DNA of 64,000 nucleotides from Planctomycetota bacterium. Its GTDB lineage: Bacteria > Planctomycetota > UBA1135 > GCA-002748355. A program made the translations under genes and the position numbers. Below, piece after piece: positions 1 through 7,032 of the stretch. Position 1 is the first letter of the stretch. Each line of letters opens with the position of its first letter. Below the pieces are notes generated by a model that saw nothing but the letters and a program-made list of their open reading frames with translations, had not been told where the DNA came from and made no database searches. The stretch lies in contig JACKHW010000002.1 in the NCBI GenBank assembly GCA_020638795.1, forward strand, positions 62,001-126,000, read 5' to 3'.

Positions 1-2487
1 GGCGACCCACGCGAAGACGAGGCTGCGTGCAAAGGGAGACGGCTTCTGCGTCTCGAGAATGTCGGCGATGATCGTGCCGTTCTGCAAGGCTTCGAGGATC
101 TCGCGCAGCGCCGGCAGATCGAACACGTCACGCAGGCACTGGCGGTAGGTCTCGAGCACGATCGGGAAGTCGCGGAATCCGCGTACGGTGCCGAGTAAGT
201 TCTTCGCACGTAGTCGCTGTGCCCACAGCGGCGTGCGTGCGGCGGGATTGCGGCGCGGAAGGAGCAGGGACCGCGCAGCGTTCTCGCGGAACAATGTGCC
301 GAAGAGCGCGGAACTCGCGAGGCCTTCGACGACGAGTTCTTCGACGTCGTCCGGTGAAGGCAGCAGCCGTCGATAGTCCGGCACCGCGTCGCCCTCGGGG
401 ATCGTCAATGCGATTCCGTCATCCGACCAGAGCATCGGAATCGCATGCCCCCTATCGGCCGAGAGAATCGTCTGGATCGCGAGGGCCCACGGGGCATGCA
501 CGCGCGAGCCGAACGGCGTGAGGATGCACACGCGCGTGTCCGCAGCTTCGTCGCGAAAGCTCTCGATGGTGATGCGCTCGTCACTCGGTGTAGTGCCCGT
601 CGCTTCGCGTTGCGCCCCGACGTAGCTCGCGAGATTCACGGCTGCGAACTCGTCGAGCGGTGTTTCTTCCGCGAGACGGCGGCGTAGATCGTCACGACTC
701 ACGCCGTCGGTGCCGCGCAAGAACGCGCCGATGGCACGACCGAGTTCGATCGGCCTCCCCGGCCCGTCTCCGCGCCAGAACGGCAGGCGTCCCGGCTCAC
801 CAGGCGCTGCTTCGACGATGACGCGATCGCGATCGATCTCGAGAATGCGCCACGAACTCGCTCCGAGCAGGATCACGTCGCCGGGACGGGACTCGAACGT
901 CATCTCTTCGTCGAGTTCGCCGATGCGCGGTCCTCCGTGTCCGTGATGCACCGCAAACAGCCCACGATCCGGAATCGTCCCGGCGTTGAGTCTCGAGAGC
1001 ATTGCGGTGCCGCGTCGCGCGTGCAGCTCACCAGCTTGTCGATCCCAGCTGATTCGAGGTCGCAGCTCGGCGAAGTCGTCCGAAGGGTAGCGTCCGGACA
1101 GCATGTCCAAGACCGATCGCAGGAGCGCCTCCGGGAGATCGCGATACGGAGACGTGCGCTTCACGAGACGTTCGAGTGCATCGACTCGTGTGTTTTCCGT
1201 CGCGACGATCGCCACGATCTGTTGGGCGAGCACGTCGAGGGCGTTCTGGGGCACGTCGAGGGATTCGATTTCGCCGTCCAACATGCGTCGCGCGATGATC
1301 GCGCACTCGAGAAGGTCTGCAGGGTATTTCGGGTAGACGACACCCATGCTCGTCGCGCCGACCGAATGCCCCGCTCGTCCGACACGTTGGAGCCCACGCG
1401 CGACCGACCCCGGCGACTCGACGAGTGCAACGGTGTCGACGCTGCCCATGTCGATGCCGAGCTCGAGTGAGCTCGTGGCGACGATCCCGCGCACGCGCCC
1501 TTCCTTGAGTTCTTGTTCGATGTGTCGTCGCTTTTCGTGGGACAAGCTGCCGTGATGAGCGAGGACGAGTTCTTCTCCCGCGAGTTCGTTGATCTCTGCC
1601 GCAAGCCGTTCGCAATGCCCACGTGCGTTGACGAAGATGATCGTCGACCGATTCGCTCGCACGAGCTGCTCGAGTTCGGTCCAGATCTTCGGCATGAGAC
1701 CCGCGTCACGCTCGACGCGTTCGCCGTTGCTGCTGCGCGACGTCATCGGAATCGCGGTCAGGTCGCGAACAGGAACGACGACCTTCAGATCGAGTCGCGG
1801 CGGCCGACTCGCATCGACGATCTCGACTGGGCGATCACCACCGAGGAACCGTGCGACGGTGTCGATCGGTCTTGCGGTCGCGCTCAGGCCGATTCGCTGA
1901 GGATCACGGGAGCAAAGCACCGCGAGGCGTTCGAGCGAGAGCGCGAGATGTGCGCCGCGCTTGGTCGGAGCGAGGCTGTGGATCTCGTCGACGATGACCG
2001 TGTCGACGGTGCGTAGAGTTTCGCGTGCGCTCGAGCCGAGCATCAAGAAGAGCGACTCGGGCGTCGTGACGAGGATGTCGTTCGGATTGCGCTTCTGGCG
2101 CTCCCGGTCTTTCGGCGGTGTGTCGCCGGTGCGCATGTCGACGCCGATCGGGCGCAGAGGTGTTCCCATGCGATTCGCGACTTCGCGAATCCCCTCGAGG
2201 GGCGACGTCAGGTTGTGCTGGATGTCGTGGACGAGCGCTTTCAGAGGAGAGACGTAGACGATGCGTACGCCAGGTGGACCGTCGGGATCCTGGCGCGCCA
2301 CGCGATCGATCGCGGCGAGAAAGGCTGCAAGCGTCTTGCCGCTACCGGTCGGCGCGAGCAACAAGACGTGATCGCCGCTCGTGATGTGCGGCCAACCGCG
2401 AGCCTGCACTTCGGTCGCTTCCGAGAACGTCTCGGTGAACCACGCGCGCGTTGCTGGCGCGAACGACGACATTGCCGATGGTGGCAT
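1..2487 (-). CDS. lhr: Lhr-type DEAD/DEAH ATP-dependent helicase (3' end beyond window)
   Basis: Superfamily 2 helicase of the Lhr (large helicase-related) family, a 3'-5' DNA translocase linked to DNA repair. I translated the minus strand from an ATG at 2487 and found it open to position 1, giving 829 residues. Seen in order: Q-motif region, Walker A (APTGSGKTLAAF), the DEIH box (VDEIHSLAPTKRG), motif III (LSATARP), and motif VI (GRVGRAGHSVG region). Near the edge is the Lhr-typical ETQKPSPFARSLVF stretch, which identifies the family better than the helicase motifs alone. The winged-helix part and the Lhr-specific region are present; the C-terminus is outside the window. An in-frame ATG at 2472 is an alternative start. 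No Shine-Dalgarno is visible, but a TACACT box lies 11 bases upstream. No partner nuclease is adjacent. Confidence 0.95.
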   Translation of the reverse strand, partial: MPPSAMSSFAPATRAWFTETFSEATEVQARGWPHITSGDHVLLLAPTGSGKTLAAFLAAIDRVARQDPDGPPGVRIVYVSPLKALVHDIQHNLTSPLEGIREVANRMGTPLRPIGVDMRTGDTPPKDRERQKRNPNDILVTTPESLFLMLGSSARETLRTVDTVIVDEIHSLAPTKRGAHLALSLERLAVLCSRDPQRIGLSATARPIDTVARFLGGDRPVEIVDASRPPRLDLKVVVPVRDLTAIPMTSRSSNGERVERDAGLMPKIWTELEQLVRANRSTIIFVNARGHCERLAAEINELAGEELVLAHHGSLSHEKRRHIEQELKEGRVRGIVATSSLELGIDMGSVDTVALVESPGSVARGLQRVGRAGHSVGATSMGVVYPKYPADLLECAIIARRMLDGEIESLDVPQNALDVLAQQIVAIVATENTRVDALERLVKRTSPYRDLPEALLRSVLDMLSGRYPSDDFAELRPRISWDRQAGELHARRGTAMLSRLNAGTIPDRGLFAVHHGHGGPRIGELDEEMTFESRPGDVILLGASSWRILEIDRDRVIVEAAPGEPGRLPFWRGDGPGRPIELGRAIGAFLRGTDGVSRDDLRRRLAEETPLDEFAAVNLASYVGAQREATGTTPSDERITIESFRDEAADTRVCILTPFGSRVHAPWALAIQTILSADRGHAIPMLWSDDGIALTIPEGDAVPDYRRLLPSPDDVEELVVEGLASSALFGTLFRENAARSLLLPRRNPAARTPLWAQRLRAKNLLGTVRGFRDFPIVLETYRQCLRDVFDLPALREILEALQNGTIIADILETQKPSPFARSLVFAWVA

Positions 2488-2498
2488 CAGGGGCGCGC

Positions 2499-2504
2499 AG
2501 TGTA
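2499..2504 (-). promoter_or_regulatory. candidate -10 box (TACACT) for lhr
   Basis: TACACT on the minus strand, 11 bases before the lhr ATG. It would place transcription initiation only a few bases before the start codon. No convincing -35 hexamer is seen. It belongs to a series of TAnnnT boxes close to start codons in this window. Confidence 0.35.
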
Positions 2505-2544
2505 CCCGTTTCGCGCAGCCATTCGAGCAATGCCGATTGTTCGA

Positions 2545-3396
2545 TCAGTACTGACTGTAAGCAGGCGAGCCGAGTGTGAGTGTCAGGGTGCCTGTCGTCT
2601 TCAACTCCAAGATCTGACAGTGCACTTGGGGCCATACCGTGAACCACGGGAAGATCACGAACGGAGTCGTCTTTGGCATCAAGTCGGAGACCACGATGCC
2701 GCTCGCGCTGAATGGATCGAGCCAAAGGAGTCCGCCGAAACCCGGGATCTGCACGCCGGAGGGGAGCACCTTGGTCGAGAAGAGATAGATCGCGGAGTCG
2801 GACGTCGCTCCGAAGGTGCCTCGGATCGCGAGGGTCTTCGGTCCGAACGGTACCGATTCGAGATACCAGTTTGCCGCTGGCAGTGTGACAGGAAAGAGGA
2901 AGCACGCATTGCCAACGAGGCGGTAGTAGGTCGACGTGATGGGCTCGTAGATCGTCGTCGTGGTGATCTCGAGATCGTAGGTGCCGGCCTTGAGCGAACC
3001 CGTCACCATGCGCGTGTCCGGTCCCTCGTTGGCGTACCCGCTCGCTTCGAGCACGACCGACGTGCCCTGCTTCAAGCGAGCGCGAAACGGAATGCCGCCC
3101 GTTTGACCCATTTGCCACGTGTCGACGTGGATCATGAGTTGGTAGTACCCGCTACCGGGCACCGTGATGCGCTGCAGAATGCCGACGGTCTGTCCCGCGT
3201 TGGCGGAGTTGGTGACCTTCGTTTCGATCGCGACCGGATTCCATCGCACGATCTGGGTCACGGTCGGATTGACGATCGACCAATTGGCAGAACTCTGAAA
3301 CCAAGGATTCTGGACGAGGTTCTGAGCCTGCGCGTTCGAGGCTGCAGCGGTGAGAAGCAAGAGAGACGGTGCGACGATGTTCGTGAAGCGAATCAC
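2545..3396 (-). CDS. secreted protein of unknown function with signal peptide
   Basis: 283 residues. I start it at GTG 3396 because a strong Shine-Dalgarno (GGAGG) lies 6 bases upstream; an in-frame ATG at 3450 would put extra charged residues before the signal peptide. The N-terminus is a typical Sec signal (hydrophobic run, then SNAQAQ as likely cleavage region). The mature part begins NLVQNPWFQSSANWS, which resembles carbohydrate-binding-like jelly-roll domains that open with a NxGFE/NPWF-type strand. Near the C-terminus is the segment GFGGLLWLDPFSASG; GLLWLDP-type segments recur in secreted planctomycete proteins (general knowledge). No catalytic motif is recognised. It is read convergently towards lhr and probably forms its own transcript. 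Role: exported beta-rich protein, function unknown. Confidence 0.8.
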   Translation of the reverse strand: MIRFTNIVAPSLLLLTAAASNAQAQNLVQNPWFQSSANWSIVNPTVTQIVRWNPVAIETKVTNSANAGQTVGILQRITVPGSGYYQLMIHVDTWQMGQTGGIPFRARLKQGTSVVLEASGYANEGPDTRMVTGSLKAGTYDLEITTTTIYEPITSTYYRLVGNACFLFPVTLPAANWYLESVPFGPKTLAIRGTFGATSDSAIYLFSTKVLPSGVQIPGFGGLLWLDPFSASGIVVSDLMPKTTPFVIFPWFTVWPQVHCQILELKTTGTLTLTLGSPAYSQY

Positions 3397-3538
3397 GGCA
3401 TTCCTCCGTTGTTCAGAGCCTTCGAGAGTGCGTCCGACGACGCCTTTCACGTGAAAAACGCAGCAACGCGCATGCCGCAGAGCGCTCTCGCGATTGCATG
3501 TCGCAGGTGCACAGTGTCGCTGCGGGCGCGAGTCGTTC

Positions 3539-3544
3539 TAGGAT
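3539..3544 (+). promoter_or_regulatory. candidate -10 box (TAGGAT), leaderless geometry
   Basis: TAGGAT ends 6 bases before the ATG at 3551. If used, the transcript would start at or next to the start codon. The same hexamer at the same distance precedes mutS on the minus strand (9676-9681). Confidence 0.35.
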
Positions 3545-3550
3545 GCGGGC

Positions 3551-4162
3551 ATGTGGCCGGTGATCCTCACGTTCGGTTGGTTCCCGCTGTTCTTCGTCTT
3601 CATGGCGATGTTCGTCGATCGCTGTCGTCGAAGCTTCGCCGAGCCGGCGCAGGATCGTGGTCATGGAATCAAGGCTGTGAAGCTGGGGGGGGATGCCAAG
3701 GCGTTCTTCATCTTGGCTGCCGTGCTGCCGACCGCGTTGGCGCTCTTCTCGTGCGGCCTCTACATCTTGTTTGCCCTGCAACAGCCGGGTTGGGCCATCG
3801 GGTTCTTCTTGTTCGGGGCGCTTTGTTCGGTCGCGATTTTCGTCTGGGCAAGGTCCGTGATGCCGGATGCGACATTCGACGAAGAACGTTGGTGCAACTC
3901 GCGAGCACGTGGAGATGTCTGTCTGCGCTGGTCTGACGTGTCGATCTTCTCGTTCGATTCGTTCACGTGCTGCTACTTCGCGATCGGTTCCGAAGCCGGC
4001 GCGAGCGTGACGACGAAGGTTCGCGCTTCCGCCTTTGCGCGCGGCATTCTCGAGTTCGAGGATCGACTGCGAGAACGACTCGGTGAGGACAAGGTGAGTT
4101 CTGCGATTCAAGCGGCGCGCCGTCGGCGATCCGGTGCTCGTGCGGTCGCCAAGGCGCAATGA
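3551..4162 (+). CDS. membrane protein of unknown function
   Basis: 203 residues. Three hydrophobic segments are visible: one at the very N-terminus (about 2-22), and two close together (about 52-74 and 78-98). They are followed by a soluble C-terminal half of about 100 residues ending in a basic tail. The soluble part (containing CLRWSDVSIFSF) is vaguely like a bacterial PH-type domain, but I would not assign it. The start is ATG 3551; no Shine-Dalgarno is seen, and a TAGGAT box 6 bases upstream suggests a leaderless message. Single gene between a divergent secreted-protein gene and a convergent fucD. Function unknown. Confidence 0.75.
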   Translation: MWPVILTFGWFPLFFVFMAMFVDRCRRSFAEPAQDRGHGIKAVKLGGDAKAFFILAAVLPTALALFSCGLYILFALQQPGWAIGFFLFGALCSVAIFVWARSVMPDATFDEERWCNSRARGDVCLRWSDVSIFSFDSFTCCYFAIGSEAGASVTTKVRASAFARGILEFEDRLRERLGEDKVSSAIQAARRRRSGARAVAKAQ

Positions 4163-4234
4163 TCATGTTCGCGGGAGCGACCGGGGATCGCGTTCGATCG
4201 TTGCGCAACGCTCGCGCCGTTCGCTGCTCTTTCG

Positions 4235-5557
4235 TCAATCGCGTTGCAGGCGTTGGCGCCAGATCGCGCCATCCGGGTAGCGATAGGCTTCGAGCGACTC
4301 GCGCTTCATCGTGATCGAGTAGCCCGGAGCGGTCGGAGCCATGTAGTGCGCATCCAGGGCGACGCACGGGTCGACGAAATGCTCGTGCAAGTGATCGACG
4401 TATTCGGCGACGCGACCTTCGGTCTCGCCCGCGACGTAGAGCGCGTCGATGAACACGAGATGATTGACATACTCACAGAGCCCGACGCCACCCGCATGGG
4501 GACAGACCGGCACACCGAATTTCTTCGCGAGCAGTAGCACGGCAAGAATCTCGTTGGGGCCACCGAGTCGGCAAGAGTCGATCTGGCAGAAGGAGATCGC
4601 GCCAGCCTGCAGCAGTTGTTTGAAGATCACGCGGTTTTGGCATTGCTCGCCGGTCGCGACTCCGATGCCGAGAGGTGCGAGACTCTTGGCGATCGCTGCA
4701 TGGCCGAGCGCGTCGTCGGGTGACGTCGGTTCTTCGATCCACATGGGGCGGAACTCGGCGAGTTCGCGCATCCATGCGATCGCTTCGCCGACGTCCCATC
4801 GCTGGTTGGCATCGACCATGAGTGTGCGTTCGTTTCCGATCGTCTCGCGCACGACACGGCAGCGGCGTTTGTCGTCTTCGAGGTCGGCGCCGACCTTGAT
4901 CTTGAAGTGCGTCCAGCCCTCCGCCATGCCTTCGAGACAAAGGCGTCGAATCTTGTCGTCGTCGTAGCCGAGCCAACCAGCGGACGTCGTGTACGCCGGG
5001 TAGCCGCGTTCGAGTAGCGCACGCTCGCGCTCTTGCATCGTCGCTTTGTTTGCGCGCAGGATCTCGAGTGCTTCGTCCTTGGTGATCGCATCGGACAAGT
5101 AGCGCCAGTCGATCGTGCGGAGCAGCTCTTCGGGTTCGAGATCGCAAACGAGCTTCCAAAGTGGCTTGTTCTCGTGCTTGGCCCAGAGGTCCCAGATCGC
5201 GTTCACGACAGCAGCCGTCGCAAGATGCAGGACACCCTTCTCGGGGCCGAGCCAACGGAGTTGGGAATCGCTCGTGAGACGTCGCCAAAAGCCCGCGAAG
5301 TCGTCCGTGATCTCGCGCAACGTTTGCCCGACGCACATGCTCGCAAGCAGAGCGCATGCATCGCGCACGATGTCGTTGCCACGTCCGATCGTGAACGTGA
5401 GGCCGTGCCCTTCGAGGCCGTCCTGATCGGTGCGCAAGATGACGTAGGCAGCCGAGTAGTCGGGGTCCTGATGCATCGCGTCCGATCCATCGAGGTCATC
5501 GGACGTGGGGAAGCGGATGTCGTGGCAATCGAAGCCGAGGATGCGCGGCGAGCTCAT
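4235..5557 (-). CDS. fucD: L-fuconate dehydratase, enolase superfamily
   Basis: 440 residues, the usual length for the family. It should dehydrate L-fuconate to 2-keto-3-deoxy-L-fuconate (EC 4.2.1.68) in oxidative L-fucose breakdown, Mg2+ dependent. The whole length follows the characterised Xanthomonas enzyme as I remember it: DGSDAM and DPDYSAAYV near the N-terminus, DSQLRWLGPEKGV around residue 100, and YPAYTTSAGWLGY around 190. Catalytic and metal residues visible: KIKVG with the base Lys221; metal ligands Asp249 (MVDANQRW), Glu275 (WIEEPTSPDD) and Glu304 (ATGEQ); His354 (CPHAGGVGLCEYV). No other fucose-pathway gene is adjacent, so the rest of the pathway lies elsewhere. Sulfated fucose polymers are common marine substrates; use here is inference. 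Start ATG 5557. Confidence 0.95.
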   Translation of the reverse strand: MSSPRILGFDCHDIRFPTSDDLDGSDAMHQDPDYSAAYVILRTDQDGLEGHGLTFTIGRGNDIVRDACALLASMCVGQTLREITDDFAGFWRRLTSDSQLRWLGPEKGVLHLATAAVVNAIWDLWAKHENKPLWKLVCDLEPEELLRTIDWRYLSDAITKDEALEILRANKATMQERERALLERGYPAYTTSAGWLGYDDDKIRRLCLEGMAEGWTHFKIKVGADLEDDKRRCRVVRETIGNERTLMVDANQRWDVGEAIAWMRELAEFRPMWIEEPTSPDDALGHAAIAKSLAPLGIGVATGEQCQNRVIFKQLLQAGAISFCQIDSCRLGGPNEILAVLLLAKKFGVPVCPHAGGVGLCEYVNHLVFIDALYVAGETEGRVAEYVDHLHEHFVDPCVALDAHYMAPTAPGYSITMKRESLEAYRYPDGAIWRQRLQRD

Positions 5558-6060
5558 GCGCTGAGTGTCCGCGGCGGCACGTCTGCAGGCAGCAACGGTC
5601 CGAGAAAAGTTCGCGATTCCTAGCTGTTTCTAGCAACGAGCTTCAAGGCGAGCGGCGTGCGATGCCGACGAGGGGCTTCAGAACCGAGTCATCGAGGTCG
5701 TCATGAAGTCCATGGACAACGTCCCCTTCTCCGGAGCCAGAGCAATCTTACGTGCCGTGGTGCGCGGTCTGGCCATCGTGGACGCCGTGTCGCAAATCAC
5801 TCCGTGGCACGCGGTCGAAGGCAACGCGCTGGTCGGTGCGCTCCGCGTGTCGTGCTCGGTGCTCGTTGCCGCGCAGCGGGTCGCGAGCGAGCGGTCGACG
5901 TTGGTGAGAGCGTTGCTCCTCGCGTTGGCGCTCCAATTGGCGTGTGCCCTCGGCGCACCGAAGTGTTCTCGTGACATCGAGGTTCCAGATCCGCGAACGT
6001 GCGAGTTCTTCTAGGAAATCCCTCAAGTCCCCCCTCGCCTTGGGCCGAAGAGTCAGAGCC
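5558..6060. other. 503-base region with weak coding signal
   Basis: Region between the divergent fucD and the gene at 6061. It holds one plausible small plus-strand ORF (5703-6014, listed separately). Shortly upstream of fucD on the minus strand there are TAGGAA/TAGAAA-type boxes (around 5620-5635) that could be promoter elements. No RNA gene or repeat is apparent. Confidence 0.4.
5703..6014 (+). CDS. small hypothetical, possibly membrane-associated
   Basis: 103 residues from ATG 5703, with a GAGGT-like ribosome site just upstream. It has two moderately hydrophobic stretches (around residues 40-60 and 68-86, the latter rich in Leu/Ala) and a polar tail. No family is recognised. The reading frame is closed on both sides by stops and the following gene starts 46 bases later. 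A competing minus-strand frame (5678-5977) covers the same bases, so this could be non-coding. I keep it only because of the ribosome site and the hydrophobic character. Confidence 0.35.
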   Translation: MKSMDNVPFSGARAILRAVVRGLAIVDAVSQITPWHAVEGNALVGALRVSCSVLVAAQRVASERSTLVRALLLALALQLACALGAPKCSRDIEVPDPRTCEFF

Positions 6061-6498
6061 ATGAACGCCACCGCGGAAATCCGGATCAAGATCGGCGAAG
6101 TCGAGGTCTCGTGCCCGCCGGACGTCGAGCCGGAGCGGCTCGAGGCGGTTTTGAGGTCGATCGGAGCCGCCTTCCCCAGGGCCCTCGCTCCGACTGTCCA
6201 AAAACGCGACACCAGTCTCGAGGACTTGCTCGCCGCGTCGAGCGCGAAGACCTACGGCGACAAGGCCGGGGTGATTGCCTACTGGCTCGAAGAGCACCAA
6301 GGGCGACCCGATTGGCGCACCGGTGACGTCCTCGACGCCTTCGAGCAGGCCGGGGAGTCCCCGCCCGCCAACCTGACCGATGCGCTCAACCAGAAGGCGA
6401 AGAAGGGGCTCTTCGAAGTCCAGGACCGCCGCTGGAAGTTGACGGGCGAAGGGCGCGGCTGGGTCAAGTATTCGCTGCTCCCGCGCGACGCCGATTGA
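6061..6498 (+). CDS. small protein with winged-helix-like domain, unknown function
   Basis: 145 residues from ATG 6061. The first 40 residues (containing IRIKIGEVEVSCPPDVEPER) look like a short beta-alpha module. From about residue 60 the pattern KTYGDKAGVIAYWLEEH, TGDVLDAFEQAG, NLTDALNQKAKKGLFEV, WKLTGEGRGWV reads as a winged-helix fold: helices, then a wing-like hairpin with a basic KKG. That supports DNA or protein binding, but the family is not one I can name. An upstream in-frame ATG at 5944 would overlap the small hypothetical and adds an uncharacteristic N-terminus. It stands alone 122 bases before mscL. Confidence 0.7.
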   Translation: MNATAEIRIKIGEVEVSCPPDVEPERLEAVLRSIGAAFPRALAPTVQKRDTSLEDLLAASSAKTYGDKAGVIAYWLEEHQGRPDWRTGDVLDAFEQAGESPPANLTDALNQKAKKGLFEVQDRRWKLTGEGRGWVKYSLLPRDAD

Positions 6499-6620
6499 GT
6501 CCGCGTCTTCGCATTGGAGTTTTTTCCGCGACCGCTCAATGATGCGCCAGTCGTGTTCCCGCCCTCGGGCCGGGCTACGACGTCCACCTCAATCGATCTC
6601 CAGAGAGGGTTCAGGCGCAC

Positions 6621-7001
6621 ATGGGATTCATCAAGGAATTCAAGGAATTCGCGATGCGCGGCAATGTCATGGACATGGCCGTCGGCATCATCATCGGCAC
6701 GGCATTCGGCAAGATCGTCTCGTCGATGGTCGGGGACATGATCATGCCGATCGTCGGCGCGGTTTCCGGCGGCAAGACGTTCGACGAATACACACTCACG
6801 ATCGCGGATGCGCAGATCAAGTGGGGTAAGTTCGTGCAGACGGTCGTCGACTTCCTGATCGTCGCGCTCGTGATCTTCATCATGATCAAGCTCATGAACA
6901 GCGCGACCTCGAAGATGCGCGGACCCAAGGAAGAAGCGAAGCCCGCCACGCCCGAGGACATCCTCCTGCTGCGCGAGATCCGCGACAACCTGAAGAAGTG
7001 A
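6621..7001 (+). CDS. mscL: large-conductance mechanosensitive channel MscL
   Basis: 126 residues, the typical MscL length. It forms a homopentameric pore in the inner membrane that opens on hypo-osmotic shock. The signature N-terminal helix and TM1 are clear (MGFIKEFKEFAMRGNVMDMA, then VGIIIGTAFGKIVSSMVGD). The periplasmic loop follows (GGKTFDEYTLTIADAQIKWG), then TM2 (VQTVVDFLIVALVIFIMIKLM), and the charged C-terminal helix ending in EDILLLREIRDNLKK. Only a weak purine-rich ribosome site (GAGAGGG, about 12 bases upstream) is visible. It converges with mutS; the two stop codons are 20 bases apart with a hairpin between them. Confidence 0.97.
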   Translation: MGFIKEFKEFAMRGNVMDMAVGIIIGTAFGKIVSSMVGDMIMPIVGAVSGGKTFDEYTLTIADAQIKWGKFVQTVVDFLIVALVIFIMIKLMNSATSKMRGPKEEAKPATPEDILLLREIRDNLKK

Positions 7002-7007
7002 GCTGCT

Positions 7008-7032
7008 CGCGGGCGATCTTCTACCGCCCGCG
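7008..7032. terminator. hairpin between convergent mscL and mutS
   Basis: Perfect 8-base inverted repeat CGCGGGCG (7008-7015) / CGCCCGCG (7025-7032) with a 9-base loop. It lies 7 bases after the mscL stop and overlaps the mutS stop codon. The plus side continues TGCTTT, only a weak T run. Likely a shared bidirectional terminator; this is inferred from position and stem strength. Confidence 0.5.

Noticed and set aside
2215..3936. 573-codon plus-strand frame across lhr, the secreted protein and the gene at 3551
   Set aside because: It spans three well-supported genes and their intergenic regions; the translation is low complexity.
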